Source: Streptomyces marianii
GTDB taxonomy: Bacteria; Actinomycetota; Actinomycetes; Streptomycetales; Streptomycetaceae
Assembly (NCBI RefSeq): GCF_005795905.1
Contig: NZ_VAWE01000001.1
Span: 4,014,001 to 4,078,000, forward strand
Direction of reading: 5' to 3'
DNA length: 64,000 bases
The notes under the pieces are model-generated. The model had not been told where the DNA came from. It did no database searches and saw nothing but the letters and a program-made list of their open reading frames with translations. Every line of letters starts with the position of its first letter. The stretch's first letter is position 1. Position numbers and translations under genes: made by a program. Below, piece after piece: positions 1-8,319 of the stretch.

Positions 1-265
1 GGCGGGACCCGTGCCGACGGACACCGGCGCGCCGTCCTCGACGTCGATGGCGACGGGGTCGCTGCTGTCGTAGCCGCCGCCGATGGCGATGTCGTTGCCC
101 AAGGGCTGTCGAGGTGACGTCCAAGTCCACGTCGTCGGTCGCGACCGGGCCTGTCACGACGCAGGTGTCGAACTCACCCTCGGGGCCGGCCGGCCCGGGA
201 AGGCCCTGCGGACCCTGCGGGCCACGCTCGCCGCGCTCGCCACGGCGGAACGAAATATTTGCCCA
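1..265 (-). pseudogene. Collagen-like protein fragment, frameshifted, cut by window edge
   Basis: Reading leftwards on the minus strand from about 255, one frame gives a short Gly-X-Y run (GERGERGPQGPQGLPG) followed by an acidic stretch ending VDLDVTS. Near positions 100–110 the sense moves to the neighbouring frame, which reads GNDIAIGGGYDSSDPVA and runs off the window. A TGA lies in frame at about 266 and no ATG or GTG follows it before the Gly-X-Y run, so the start is missing too. Streptomycetes carry small collagen-like proteins, and this looks like a decayed copy. A sequencing error at the frameshift is the main alternative, but it would not explain the missing start. Confidence 0.4.
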
Positions 266-302
266 TCACACGAGTACCGGCCGCCCGTTGATCGGGCCCG
301 CC

Positions 303-716
303 TCAGCACTCCATCAGATCCAGCGCGTGCTTGACCGAGAGGGCGCACAGAAAGAGCCGCCGGGAAATCTCGGCGGCAATCAGATCGCGTACCGGGGAGG
401 ACGGGTGGACCAGGACGATGTTCCGGTCGTGGCGGTTCCAGGAGAGAAAGAGCTCCAGCAACTCGTTGTCGCACTCGGTGATTTCCGCGCAGTCGACGAC
501 GAGCCGCGAGTACCCGGACTTCACGGCGACGGTCAGCATCAGCCGCAGGGGGTAGACGCTTTCGCGGTCGACCACCCCCCGGAGGGCGATGACCAGCGTG
601 CGGTCGATGGTCCGGCAGTAGGAGATGGCCGGTGGGTCGTTCCGCCGCCCGGGAGTGCCGCAGGGGCCAGGGTCCGCGGTATCCGAATGCACCGCGACCG
701 ACGCTGCGACTGTCAT
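303..716 (-). CDS. STAS-domain protein, anti-sigma factor antagonist-like
   Basis: The protein is 137 aa. After about 30 variable residues it shows the alternating strand/helix pattern of a STAS domain: TLVIALRGVVD, then LMLTVAVKSG, RLVVDCAEITECDNELLELF, and an FLSWNR helix. STAS proteins bind anti-sigma factor kinases, and phosphorylation of a conserved Ser/Thr controls binding. Here the usual D-S/T-S/A-G loop is replaced by CAEITECD, so a phosphorylatable residue is doubtful and the protein may be a degenerate or ligand-binding STAS member. It is transcribed away from the gene at 942. Family assignment is fairly sure; the regulatory partner is unknown. Confidence 0.7.
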   Translation of the reverse strand: MTVAASVAVHSDTADPGPCGTPGRRNDPPAISYCRTIDRTLVIALRGVVDRESVYPLRLMLTVAVKSGYSRLVVDCAEITECDNELLELFLSWNRHDRNIVLVHPSSPVRDLIAAEISRRLFLCALSVKHALDLMEC

Positions 717-941
717 GCTGCTGTACCCCTTCGCGGTGTGCCGCCCGAATGCCGCTCTACAACTACCGTAAAAGTGCCGGGAACTGCATCCGGGGAACGA
801 TCCATACGGGTGACGGCGGCCGGTTCCATTCGGCCGCGGCGGAGATCTGCTTTCCGTATCAACTGGCCTCTCCGGCGCACCGCCCGGCTCGCACCCCGGG
901 CGTCGACGTGTCCATCGGCGCGGGAAATCGTTTTGTCATCG

Positions 942-1382
942 ATGAATTCTTCCAACACTTCGCCGCCTTCCGGCTCTTCGGACTCCCTGGCCCCACCGGC
1001 CCCCCACACCGGGGTCCTGGCGTGGGAGCGCCGTCCCGGTTCCGAGCGGTCCGGCCCTCGTCACCGCGGCACGGGCGAACTCGCCCAGACACCGGTGTAC
1101 GGGCAACTGGTGTCCGAGTGGCGGGCGCGCGGGGCGATGCTGCCGGGCGCCCGTGATCCGCAGTGGGACCGGCTGGTCTCCCTCCGCGCCTTCGAGGAGG
1201 ACACCCAGCGGACGCTCCGCATGCTCCGGCTGGAGCGGGATCCGCTGCCGCTCCTGCCCGACGCGGAGGCGCGGCTGGCCAACGGGGACGCCGACCACCC
1301 GGTCGCGGGTGCGGTCGCGCACCTGGCGGGGTCCCTCAGGACCGGCTCCGCCCCGCCGCACCGGCGCTACCCGTCCCCGTAG
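942..1382 (+). CDS. Small conserved protein with a Y-x2-L-x3-W-x-A-x-G-x3-PG motif
   Basis: The protein is 146 aa, with a low-complexity Ser/Pro-rich N-terminus of about 45 residues. The core reads TPVYGQLVSEWRARGAMLPG followed by ARDPQWDRLVSL, then a charged helical segment. The same motif order (Y, L, W, G, PG, D, W, LVS) recurs in the protein at 15685–15927, so the two are paralogs of one small family. ATG at 942 is chosen because it is in frame with the conserved core, although its ribosome binding site is weak. No signal peptide or membrane segment is visible. Function is unknown. Confidence 0.6.
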   Translation: MNSSNTSPPSGSSDSLAPPAPHTGVLAWERRPGSERSGPRHRGTGELAQTPVYGQLVSEWRARGAMLPGARDPQWDRLVSLRAFEEDTQRTLRMLRLERDPLPLLPDAEARLANGDADHPVAGAVAHLAGSLRTGSAPPHRRYPSP

Positions 1383-1481
1383 CCACGACCGTGCATCGTG
1401 AAAACTTGAGCCATTGGAGCTCATCGTGTGAATTCTCGGGCGAGTGCGAGTCCCGGACCCGCGTGAAGCGTTTGTGCGTAT

Positions 1482-2354
1482 GTGGAACCGCGAGAGTTGT
1501 GGGAAAGAAATACAGTCCTTGCGAATGCCTTCTGCACCAGCGACGACCGGGTGCGGCTGGCCCAGAGCGCACTCGACGAGGCCCAGGCCGACCGTACGAG
1601 GATGCTGGCCGCATTCGCGGTGGTGGTCGGCGACGACGGCACCGTCGCCGGCATGATGGGCCTGCCGGAACGCGAGGTCAGGGTTGCCCGCAGGACCGTC
1701 GGCCGGGAAGGCGCGCGTACCGTCGCGGCAAATCTACTGACACGAATGTCGGACCAGTCGGCCGACACGGACGGGGAACCCGTGCAGACGGCCGGGGAGA
1801 CCACGGCGTCTTTTCCCCGGGCGGAGCCGGCCGCGGTGCCGGCCTCGGCTCCGCCCGTGTCCCCGTACGCCACCGCACAGCCGTCGCAGCCGACCGGTAC
1901 CTATTCGGTTCCGGTGGTCGAGGAACAGATCTGGGCCGAACCCGTCCAGCCCGTTCCGTCCACGCAGCCCGCGAGTCCCGTCTGGTCTCCCTCGATGGAT
2001 TCCGTTCTGGTGTGGAGCTGGCACTCCGGGCTGGATCTCCAGGTCGTCGCGAACGAACTCGGTCTGGAACTGCGAACGGTTCTCCAGCGCGTACAGACCC
2101 TCGCCGCGGACGGCCAACTCGTGAAAGCCGACCAGGTCGCACCGCGGGACTACTCGAGTGGCTCACGGGACCATTCGGTCCCGTCGCGGGACTACGGGAA
2201 CGGTTCGAGGGAGTACGCGACCGGTTCGAGGGAGTACGCGACCGGTTCGAGGGAGTACTCGGGCCGGCACCGGCGGCACGAGGAGCCGATCGACTTCTCC
2301 GACACCGGATCGTTCGGACTGGGCGGACTGTTCTCCAGCGCTTCCTGGTCCTGA
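1482..2354 (+). CDS. Hypothetical protein with heptapeptide repeats near the C-terminus
   Basis: The protein is 290 aa and starts at GTG. The first 90 residues are helical and charged and include MGLPEREVRVARRTVGREGA, which resembles a helix-turn-helix. A Pro/Ala/Ser-rich linker follows. A second helical segment (WSWHSGLDLQVVANELGL, then LRTVLQRVQTLAADGQLVKA) also looks like a small winged or helix-turn-helix fold. The C-terminus carries about six heptads of the form R-D/E-Y/H-x-x-G-S (2145–2270), the last three nearly identical in DNA. A DNA-binding role is only an inference from the two helical segments. I do not recognise the family. Confidence 0.6.
   Translation: MEPRELWERNTVLANAFCTSDDRVRLAQSALDEAQADRTRMLAAFAVVVGDDGTVAGMMGLPEREVRVARRTVGREGARTVAANLLTRMSDQSADTDGEPVQTAGETTASFPRAEPAAVPASAPPVSPYATAQPSQPTGTYSVPVVEEQIWAEPVQPVPSTQPASPVWSPSMDSVLVWSWHSGLDLQVVANELGLELRTVLQRVQTLAADGQLVKADQVAPRDYSSGSRDHSVPSRDYGNGSREYATGSREYATGSREYSGRHRRHEEPIDFSDTGSFGLGGLFSSASWS
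2145..2270 (+). repeat. 21-bp in-frame tandem repeats encoding R-D/E-Y-x-x-G-S heptads
   Basis: Six consecutive 21-bp units lie within the preceding gene. The units at 2201–2221 and 2222–2242 are identical, and a third at 2243–2263 differs only at its end. Earlier units keep the period but have diverged. A 21-bp unit keeps frame, so copy number can vary without breaking the gene. Confidence 0.85.
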
Positions 2355-2412
2355 GCGCCTACTGCCGGTCGCGTGTGCTGCCGCCCGACGGCGGGCGGCG
2401 CACGATGGAGGC

Positions 2413-3534
2413 ATGGACCGCGACCTCGCGGCCGTCAGCCTTCCCGGGCGGGTCGCCGGACCCGGCGAGGGGATCAGCCCTGAGGAGCTGGCCCTCGCCG
2501 CCCGCAACCACGGAATGCCGCTGGAGGCACTCCGGTACCGGCTGACGCCACCGGGGCTGCACTACGTCCTCGTCCACTACGACATCCCCGCCGCCGAGGC
2601 CGCCGACTGGCGGATCGGCGTCGGCGGGCTGGTGCGGACACCACTGCGGCTGACCCTGGCGGACCTCAGGTCGTACCCGTCCGTCACGCTCCGCGTCACG
2701 ATGGAGTGCGCGGGGAACGGGCGGGCCCGGCTCACTCCCCGGCCGGTGAGCCAGCCGTGGCTGGTGGAGGCGGTGGGCACCGCCGAGTGGACGGGCGTAC
2801 CGCTGCGCACGCTGCTGCGGGAGGCCCGGGTGGAGTCCGGCGCCGTCGAGGCGGTGTTCACCGGCGCCGACCACGGTGTGGAACGCGGCGTCGAACAGGA
2901 CTACCGCCGCAGCCTGCCGCTGGGCGTGGCCGTGGGCGACGACCCGGAGGTACTGGTCGCGTACGCGATGAACGGGGGTCCGCTGCCGCCGCAGCACGGC
3001 CACCCCGTGCGGCTCGTCGTGCCCGGCTGGTACGGCATGGCCCAGGTGAAGTGGCTGTGCGACATCACCCTGACCGACACCCCCTTCACCGGCTTCCAGC
3101 AGTCCGTCGCGTACCGCTACCGGCAGTCCGCGGACGAGCCCGGCGAGCCGGTCACCCGCATCGCCCCCCGGGCCCTGATGATCCCGCCGGGCTTCCCCGA
3201 CTTCATGTCCCGCACCAGGGTGCTGCGCCCCGGCCGGACCGGGCTGGAGGGCCGGGCCTGGTCCGGCCACGCCCCGGTCGTACGGGTGGAGGTCAGCAGC
3301 GACGACGGGCGGACCTGGCACGACGCGGCGCTGGACGTGCCGGAGGGCGGCGGCTGGGCCTGGCGCCACTGGCACACGGCCTGGACGGCCACCCCCGGCA
3401 GTCATGTGCTCGTCACCCGCGCCACCGACGCCGACGGCCGCACCCAGCCCCTCGACCAGCCGTGGAACCGGGGCGGCTTCGGGAACAACCTGGTGCAGCG
3501 GATCCCCGTCGTGTGCCTGCCGGACGGCACGTGA
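2413..3534 (+). CDS. Sulfite oxidase family molybdopterin-dependent oxidoreductase
   Basis: The protein is 373 aa, in two parts: an oxidoreductase molybdopterin-binding domain (about residues 50–235) and a C-terminal Ig-like Mo-co dimerisation domain (about 245–365). The molybdenum-ligating cysteine is visible at residue 99 in VTMECAGNGR, the family signature. Other conserved blocks are VPLRTLLREA and PLPPQHGHPVRLVVPGWYG. There is no Tat or Sec signal and no heme domain, so this is probably a cytoplasmic SorA-like or YedY-like relative passing electrons to an unknown acceptor. ATG at 2413 is chosen because all upstream in-frame sequence overlaps the preceding gene. The natural substrate is uncertain. 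Confidence 0.88.
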   Translation: MDRDLAAVSLPGRVAGPGEGISPEELALAARNHGMPLEALRYRLTPPGLHYVLVHYDIPAAEAADWRIGVGGLVRTPLRLTLADLRSYPSVTLRVTMECAGNGRARLTPRPVSQPWLVEAVGTAEWTGVPLRTLLREARVESGAVEAVFTGADHGVERGVEQDYRRSLPLGVAVGDDPEVLVAYAMNGGPLPPQHGHPVRLVVPGWYGMAQVKWLCDITLTDTPFTGFQQSVAYRYRQSADEPGEPVTRIAPRALMIPPGFPDFMSRTRVLRPGRTGLEGRAWSGHAPVVRVEVSSDDGRTWHDAALDVPEGGGWAWRHWHTAWTATPGSHVLVTRATDADGRTQPLDQPWNRGGFGNNLVQRIPVVCLPDGT

Positions 3535-3614
3535 GGCGCGCTCCGGCCCGACTTGCGAAGCGGCCCCCCATGGGGTTGGTTCGAAAGGAGAACCCCTGTT
3601 GGGGGTGAGCCACT

Positions 3615-4898
3615 GTGCTGTTCACCGATCGCGTCGACGCGGGGCAGCGCCTCGCCGGGGCACTCGGACATCTGCGGGAGGCCGATCCCGTCGTGCTCGG
3701 GCTGCCCAGGGGCGGGGTGCCGGTGGCCTTCCAGGTGGCACGGGCGCTGGGCGCGCCGCTGGACGTGATCGTCGTACGCAAACTGGGTGTGCCGTACCAC
3801 CGGGAGCTCGGATTCGGGGCCATCGGCGAGGGCGGCGTCCGGGTCATCAGCGACGACATCGTCCGCCGGGGCCATGTCTCCGAGCAGGACGTCGCGTCGG
3901 TGGAACGGGCCGAGACCGCCGAGCTGACCCGGCAGGCGGAACGGTTCAGGGCCGACCGGCCGCGCGTCGGCATCAGGGGCCGGACCGTGATCGTCGTGGA
4001 CGACGGGATCGCGACCGGGGCCACGGCCGCCGCGGCCTGCGAGGTCGTGCGTGCGCAGGGAGCGGCCAGGGTCGTGCTCGCCGCCCCCGTCGCGCCGCCG
4101 GACGCGGTGTCCTGGCTCCGCACCGAGGCGGACGAGGTGGTGTGCCTGTCGACACCGCGGGCGTTCTCGGCAGTGGGTGAGTGGTACCAGGACTTCTCGC
4201 AGACCCCTGACGAGGAGGTCGTCGCGCTGCTGGCGCAGTCGGCCGCCGACCCGCCGCAACCCGCCAAGCCCGAGGACGTCGAGGTGGAGGCGGGCCCGGT
4301 GCGGCTCGCCGGCGAACTCGCCCTGCCGGAGGGCGCCGCCGCGGTGGTGATGTTCGCCCACGGCTCCGGGAGCAGTCGGCACAGCCCGCGCAACCGGGCC
4401 GTGGCGACTGCCCTGAACGCCGCCGGCCTCGGCACCCTGCTGTTCGACCTCCTCACCGAGCCGGAGGCCGCCGACCGCAGGAACGTCTTCGACATCGAGG
4501 TGCTGGCCGACCGCCTCACGGGGGCCACCGCGTGGCTGCGCACCCGCACCCCCGTCCCCATCGGCTACTTCGGTGCGTCGACCGGTGCCGCCGCGGCGCT
4601 CTGGGCGGCGTCGAGCGCAGGCACCGAGGTCGGTGCCGTCGTCTCTCGCGGCGGCCGGCCCGACCTGGCCGGGTCACGGCTGCCCGGGGTGCGCGCCCCG
4701 ACGCTGCTGATCGTCGGGGGCCGTGACACGACGGTCCTCGACCTCAACCGCCAGGCGGAGTCGGCGCTGCGCTGCGAGTGCCGTCTGGTGGTCGTCCCTG
4801 GTGCGACGCATCTCTTCGAGGAGCCCGGGGCGCTCGACGAGGTGTCCGATCTGGCCCGCGACTGGTTCACGCTGCACCTGACCCCGCAGGAGCCGTAG
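3615..4898 (+). CDS. Phosphoribosyltransferase / dienelactone hydrolase-like fusion protein
   Basis: The protein is 427 aa and starts at GTG. Residues 1–210 form a type I phosphoribosyltransferase domain with the PRPP-binding loop VIVVDDGIATGATAA near residues 125–139 and the N-terminal LGLPRGGVPVAFQVA. Residues about 225–427 form an alpha/beta hydrolase of the dienelactone hydrolase type: VVMFAHGSGSSRHS, the nucleophile elbow GYFGAST (Ser about 322), an acidic residue in VGGRDTTVLD and His in GATHLFEEPG. This fusion is recurrent in actinobacteria and some other bacteria, usually annotated only by domain. Substrates of both halves are unknown. It is transcribed with the preceding gene after an 80-bp gap. 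Confidence 0.88.
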   Translation: MLFTDRVDAGQRLAGALGHLREADPVVLGLPRGGVPVAFQVARALGAPLDVIVVRKLGVPYHRELGFGAIGEGGVRVISDDIVRRGHVSEQDVASVERAETAELTRQAERFRADRPRVGIRGRTVIVVDDGIATGATAAAACEVVRAQGAARVVLAAPVAPPDAVSWLRTEADEVVCLSTPRAFSAVGEWYQDFSQTPDEEVVALLAQSAADPPQPAKPEDVEVEAGPVRLAGELALPEGAAAVVMFAHGSGSSRHSPRNRAVATALNAAGLGTLLFDLLTEPEAADRRNVFDIEVLADRLTGATAWLRTRTPVPIGYFGASTGAAAALWAASSAGTEVGAVVSRGGRPDLAGSRLPGVRAPTLLIVGGRDTTVLDLNRQAESALRCECRLVVVPGATHLFEEPGALDEVSDLARDWFTLHLTPQEP

Positions 4899-5099
4899 GG
4901 CCGCGAACGCCCCGGCGCCTCCGTCCCCGTTCCTCCGTACCTGCTCTCCGCTCCCGGCCGGCCACCGGGACGGGGCCGGTGTCGGCTCGCGGCGCGGTCA
5001 GCGGGGCAGCAGACCCGTGTGGTTCTCGGCCGGTTCCGCCGCCACGTGCGGCACGGCCGGCGGGATCCGCGCCGCACGGCACCTGGAGGTGGAGCCACG

Positions 5100-6290
5100 T
5101 CACCTCTCCAGGACCAGGGCCAGTCCCTGCCCGACGCCGATGCACAGCGTCGCGAGGCCCGTGCCCGAGCCCGCGGCCGCGAGCTGGTGGGCGACGGCCC
5201 CGGTGAGCCTGGCCCCGGAGGCGCCGAGCGGGTGACCGATGGCGATGGCGCCGCCGCGCGGGTTGACGCGGGCCGGATCGAGGTCCGGCCACTGGCCCAG
5301 GCAGGCCAGCGCCTGCGCGGCGAAGGCCTCGTTGAGCTCCACCGTGTGCAGTTCGCCGAACTCGCGGCCGGCCTTCTTCAGCGCACGCCGGGCGGCCTCG
5401 ACCGGGCCCGCGCCGAAGTACTGCGGCTCGATACCGGTGACGGCCGAGGCGCCGACGCGGGCGAGCGGCTCCCGGCCGGTGGCGCGCAGCCCGTCCTCGT
5501 CCACGAGCAACAGCGCGGCGGCGCCGTCGTTGAGCGGCGAGGAGTTGCCCGCGGTGACCGTGCCGTCCTTGCGGAAGACCGGCTTCAGCGCGGCCAGGGC
5601 CTCGGTGGAGGTGGCGTCGCGAATGCACTCGTCCCGGGTCAGGTCCACGCCGTCGACGGGGACCACCTCGCCGTCGTACAACCCGTCGGCCCAGGCGCGG
5701 GCGGCGTTGCGGTGGCTGGCGAGGGCGAACGCGTCCTGTTCGTCGCGGCCGATGCCGTACCGGTCGGCCAGCAGCTCGGCGCCCTCGCCCAAGCCCACCG
5801 TCCACTCCTGCGGCATCCGCGGATTGACCATCCGCCAGCCCAGCGTGGTCGAGTGCAGCTGCTGGTGGGCGGCGGGGAAGCCGCGATCGGGCTTCTGCAG
5901 CACCCAGGGGGCGCGGCTCATGGACTCGACGCCGCCCGCGACGGCGATGGACGCGTCGCCGACGGCGACGGCGCGCGCGGCCTGGATGACGGCCTCCATG
6001 CCGGAGCCGCACAACCGGTTCACGGTCGTGCCGGGCACGGTGACCGGCAGGCCGGCGAGCAGCACGGCCATCCGCGCCACGTCCCGGTTGTCCTCGCCGG
6101 CACCGTTGGCGTCGCCGAAGAAGACGTCGTCGATCCGTGCCGGGTCGAGCTCGGGCGAACGGGAGACGAGGGCGCCGAGCACCCCGGCGGCCAGGTCGTC
6201 GGGCCGCACCCCGGCGAGGGCGCCGCCGTACTTGCCGATGGGGGTGCGGACGGCGTCCACGACGTAGACGTCACGGAGGCGGTCGGTCAT
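5100..6290 (-). CDS. pcaF: Acetyl-CoA acyltransferase, 3-oxoadipyl-CoA thiolase type
   Basis: The protein is 396 aa, normal length for a thiolase. The acylated cysteine is residue 94 in NRLCGSGMEA. The catalytic His353 lies in AIGHPLGASG and the C-terminal Cys383 in CIGVGQGLAL. The N-terminal half (VDAVRTPIGKYGGALAGVR and PVTVPGTTVNRLCG) is close to beta-ketoadipyl-CoA thiolase PcaF, which splits 3-oxoadipyl-CoA into succinyl-CoA and acetyl-CoA at the end of protocatechuate degradation. The start codon overlaps the stop of the truncated CoA-transferase gene by 4 bp, so the two are translationally coupled. PcaF rather than a general thiolase is supported by sequence and neighbour. Confidence 0.85.
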   Translation of the reverse strand: MTDRLRDVYVVDAVRTPIGKYGGALAGVRPDDLAAGVLGALVSRSPELDPARIDDVFFGDANGAGEDNRDVARMAVLLAGLPVTVPGTTVNRLCGSGMEAVIQAARAVAVGDASIAVAGGVESMSRAPWVLQKPDRGFPAAHQQLHSTTLGWRMVNPRMPQEWTVGLGEGAELLADRYGIGRDEQDAFALASHRNAARAWADGLYDGEVVPVDGVDLTRDECIRDATSTEALAALKPVFRKDGTVTAGNSSPLNDGAAALLLVDEDGLRATGREPLARVGASAVTGIEPQYFGAGPVEAARRALKKAGREFGELHTVELNEAFAAQALACLGQWPDLDPARVNPRGGAIAIGHPLGASGARLTGAVAHQLAAAGSGTGLATLCIGVGQGLALVLER

Positions 6291-6523
6291 GACGGCTCAG
6301 CTCCTGCCTTGTCTCGTACCTCGTCGGGGGTGGGCCCGGGGGCGCCGCTCCCGTCCGTGCCGGGGTTGTCGGAGACGATGCCCGGCCCGTGCACCCCGCG
6401 GGCGTGCAGCGCGGCTACCAGCGCGTTCGGCACTCCGTCGAGGCCGAAGCCGCCGACGGCGAGCGACGCGTGGTCCGCGCTGTCGCCCACCGCCTCTGCG
6501 GCGGACCGATTGACCTTGTCCAT
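6287..6523 (-). pseudogene. Truncated 3-oxoacid CoA-transferase subunit A (PcaI-like N-terminus)
   Basis: The 78-aa product begins MDKVNRSAAEAVGDSADHAS and continues with LAVGGFGLDGVPNALV, matching the N-terminal 40–45 residues of 3-oxoadipate/succinyl-CoA CoA-transferase subunit A. After GIVSDNPGTD the family similarity is lost and an acidic unrelated tail runs to a TGA that overlaps the thiolase start. The normal subunit is about 230–250 aa, and subunit B (PcaJ), which carries the catalytic Glu, is absent. The likely history is an internal deletion removing the rest of pcaI and all of pcaJ while keeping the promoter and coupling to pcaF. ATG at 6523 has a GGAAG ribosome binding site; GTG at 6535 is the alternative. 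Confidence 0.6.
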
Positions 6524-6552
6524 GGAGGCTTCCACTCGTCCCGTTCGCCAGG

Positions 6553-6566
6553 TGAACTAGAGTTCA
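6553..6566. promoter_or_regulatory. Palindromic operator TGAACT-AG-AGTTCA
   Basis: A perfect 6-2-6 inverted repeat sits between the divergent truncated CoA-transferase and IclR-family genes, about 30 bp upstream of the former and 60 bp upstream of the latter. It is the natural candidate binding site for the adjacent IclR-type protein or another pca regulator. This is inferred from position and symmetry only. Confidence 0.5.
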
Positions 6567-6626
6567 TCTGAGGCTCGCCCTGAGTCTGCGTGCACCCGGC
6601 ACACATGTCAACGCCCTGGAGAACCG

Positions 6627-8264
6627 ATGCCAGCCGCTCCCCCCGCTGAGGCCGTGGCTCCGCTGATGCGCGGTATCGCCGTGCTGCGCGCCCTCAGCGA
6701 CGCGGGCGGCCGGATGGACCTCAGCGACCTGGCGCGCTCCACTGGGCTGGCCCGCTCGACCGCCGACCGCGTCGCGGCGACGCTGGCGCGGATGGGGTAC
6801 GTACGCCTCCGGGCCCATCAGGTCCGGCTGGCTCCACGGCTCATGGAACTGGGCAACGCCTACCTCGCCGCGCTGTCCCTGCCGCGCCGGCTCGGCCCGC
6901 TCGCCGAGCGCCTCGCCGACGAGCTCGACGAGCCGGTCTCGCTCGCCGTCCCCGACCGCGACGGCATCCGCTTCGTCCACCAGACCACCCGGCGGCGGGC
7001 CATGTCGCCCACCTTCCGGATCGGCGACCTGCTGCCGTATGAACGCACCGCCGCGGGCGCGGTGTTCGCGGCCGTATGGACCGAGCGCACCTGGGCGTCC
7101 CGGATCGGTGACGCCCCCGGGGCCGACGACGGAGGCACGCCGTTCGGGGCCGGAAGGTCCACCGCCGGGGAGGAGGCGTTCCGGCGACGGGCAGCGGGCG
7201 CCGGCGAGGCCGGCTGGGCCCTGGACGACCAGCTCATCGAGCCGGGACTGGTCGCCGTCGCCCTGCCCGTGCACGACCGCGAGGGCTCCGTCGTCTGCGC
7301 GGTGAACGTGGTCAGCCACACCAGCCGGCACACCGCGGACTCGCTCGGCCGCGCCGTGCTGCCGGCGGTGCGGGAGACCGTCGCCGCGATGGAGGAGGAG
7401 CTGCGGCGGGACCGCCCGGCCGCGGGGGCACCCGCGCCGGACGGCCTCGCCCACTGGACCACGGCCTCCAAGCAGGAACTCGGCGCGGAGTTCGTGGAGT
7501 CGCTGGCCAGGGGACTCACCGTGATCACCGCTTTCGGCGAGGGCCGCCCCGAACTGTCCCTCACCGCGGTCGCCGAGGCCACCGGCCTGGCCCGGGCCAC
7601 CGCCCGCCGCGCGCTCATCACCCTGGAGCACCTCGGCTACGTCTGCTCCGGGGACCGCGTCTTCCGGCTCACTCCGCGCGTGCTGTCCCTCGGCTGCCCC
7701 GCGCTGTCCCGGACGACGCTCCCCGACATCGCCGTCCCGCACATGGCGGAACTGGTTCGCCGCGTGCACGACTCCGCGTCCCTCGCGGTCCTCGACGGGG
7801 ACGACATCCGCTACACCGCGCGCGTCGCCACCGAGCGGATCACGAGTGTCGACATCACCGTCGGCACCCGCTTCCCCGCGTACGCCGCCTCCATGGGGCG
7901 GGTCCTGCTGGCCGGACTCCCCGCCCGGGAGCGTGCGGACCGTCTCGCCCGCACCGCACTGCGCCCGCTGACCTCACATACCGTCACCGATCCGGCACGC
8001 CTGCTCGGCCTCCTCGACCGCGTCCGTGACGAGGGGTTCGCACTGGTCGACGAGGAGCTGGAGGAGGGGCTCCGTTCGCTCGCCGTCCCCGTGCGCGACC
8101 ACACGGACCGCATCGTCGCCGCGCTGAACGTCGCCATGCACACGGCCCGCCGCACGACCGACGAGTGCCTCGCCGGGGTCCTCCCCCCTCTCCGCGCCAC
8201 GGCCGCCGCGATCGAATCCGACCTCCACATCGCGGGCCGATTCGCCCGCGTCCCCGAGGTCTGA
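6627..8264 (+). CDS. Tandem double-IclR family transcriptional regulator (PcaR-like)
   Basis: The protein is 545 aa, about twice the length of an ordinary IclR regulator (250–270 aa). Both halves have the full plan: a winged helix-turn-helix (MDLSDLARSTGLARSTADRV near residues 35–54; LSLTAVAEATGLARATARRA near 310–329) and an effector domain ending in an AVNVVSHTSRHT- or ALNVAMHTARRT-type motif. A Pro/Ala linker joins them at about 255–275. Such duplicated IclR proteins are known in streptomycetes beside beta-ketoadipate genes. The first effector half has extra sequence, so the two halves may sense different ligands. It likely controls the divergent pcaF unit and itself. Confidence 0.88.
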   Translation: MPAAPPAEAVAPLMRGIAVLRALSDAGGRMDLSDLARSTGLARSTADRVAATLARMGYVRLRAHQVRLAPRLMELGNAYLAALSLPRRLGPLAERLADELDEPVSLAVPDRDGIRFVHQTTRRRAMSPTFRIGDLLPYERTAAGAVFAAVWTERTWASRIGDAPGADDGGTPFGAGRSTAGEEAFRRRAAGAGEAGWALDDQLIEPGLVAVALPVHDREGSVVCAVNVVSHTSRHTADSLGRAVLPAVRETVAAMEEELRRDRPAAGAPAPDGLAHWTTASKQELGAEFVESLARGLTVITAFGEGRPELSLTAVAEATGLARATARRALITLEHLGYVCSGDRVFRLTPRVLSLGCPALSRTTLPDIAVPHMAELVRRVHDSASLAVLDGDDIRYTARVATERITSVDITVGTRFPAYAASMGRVLLAGLPARERADRLARTALRPLTSHTVTDPARLLGLLDRVRDEGFALVDEELEEGLRSLAVPVRDHTDRIVAALNVAMHTARRTTDECLAGVLPPLRATAAAIESDLHIAGRFARVPEV

Positions 8265-8319
8265 CCCCGGTCGGCGCCCCGGCCGCGGGATGCCCGGCCG
8301 AGCCTGGACCCCGGCGGAC

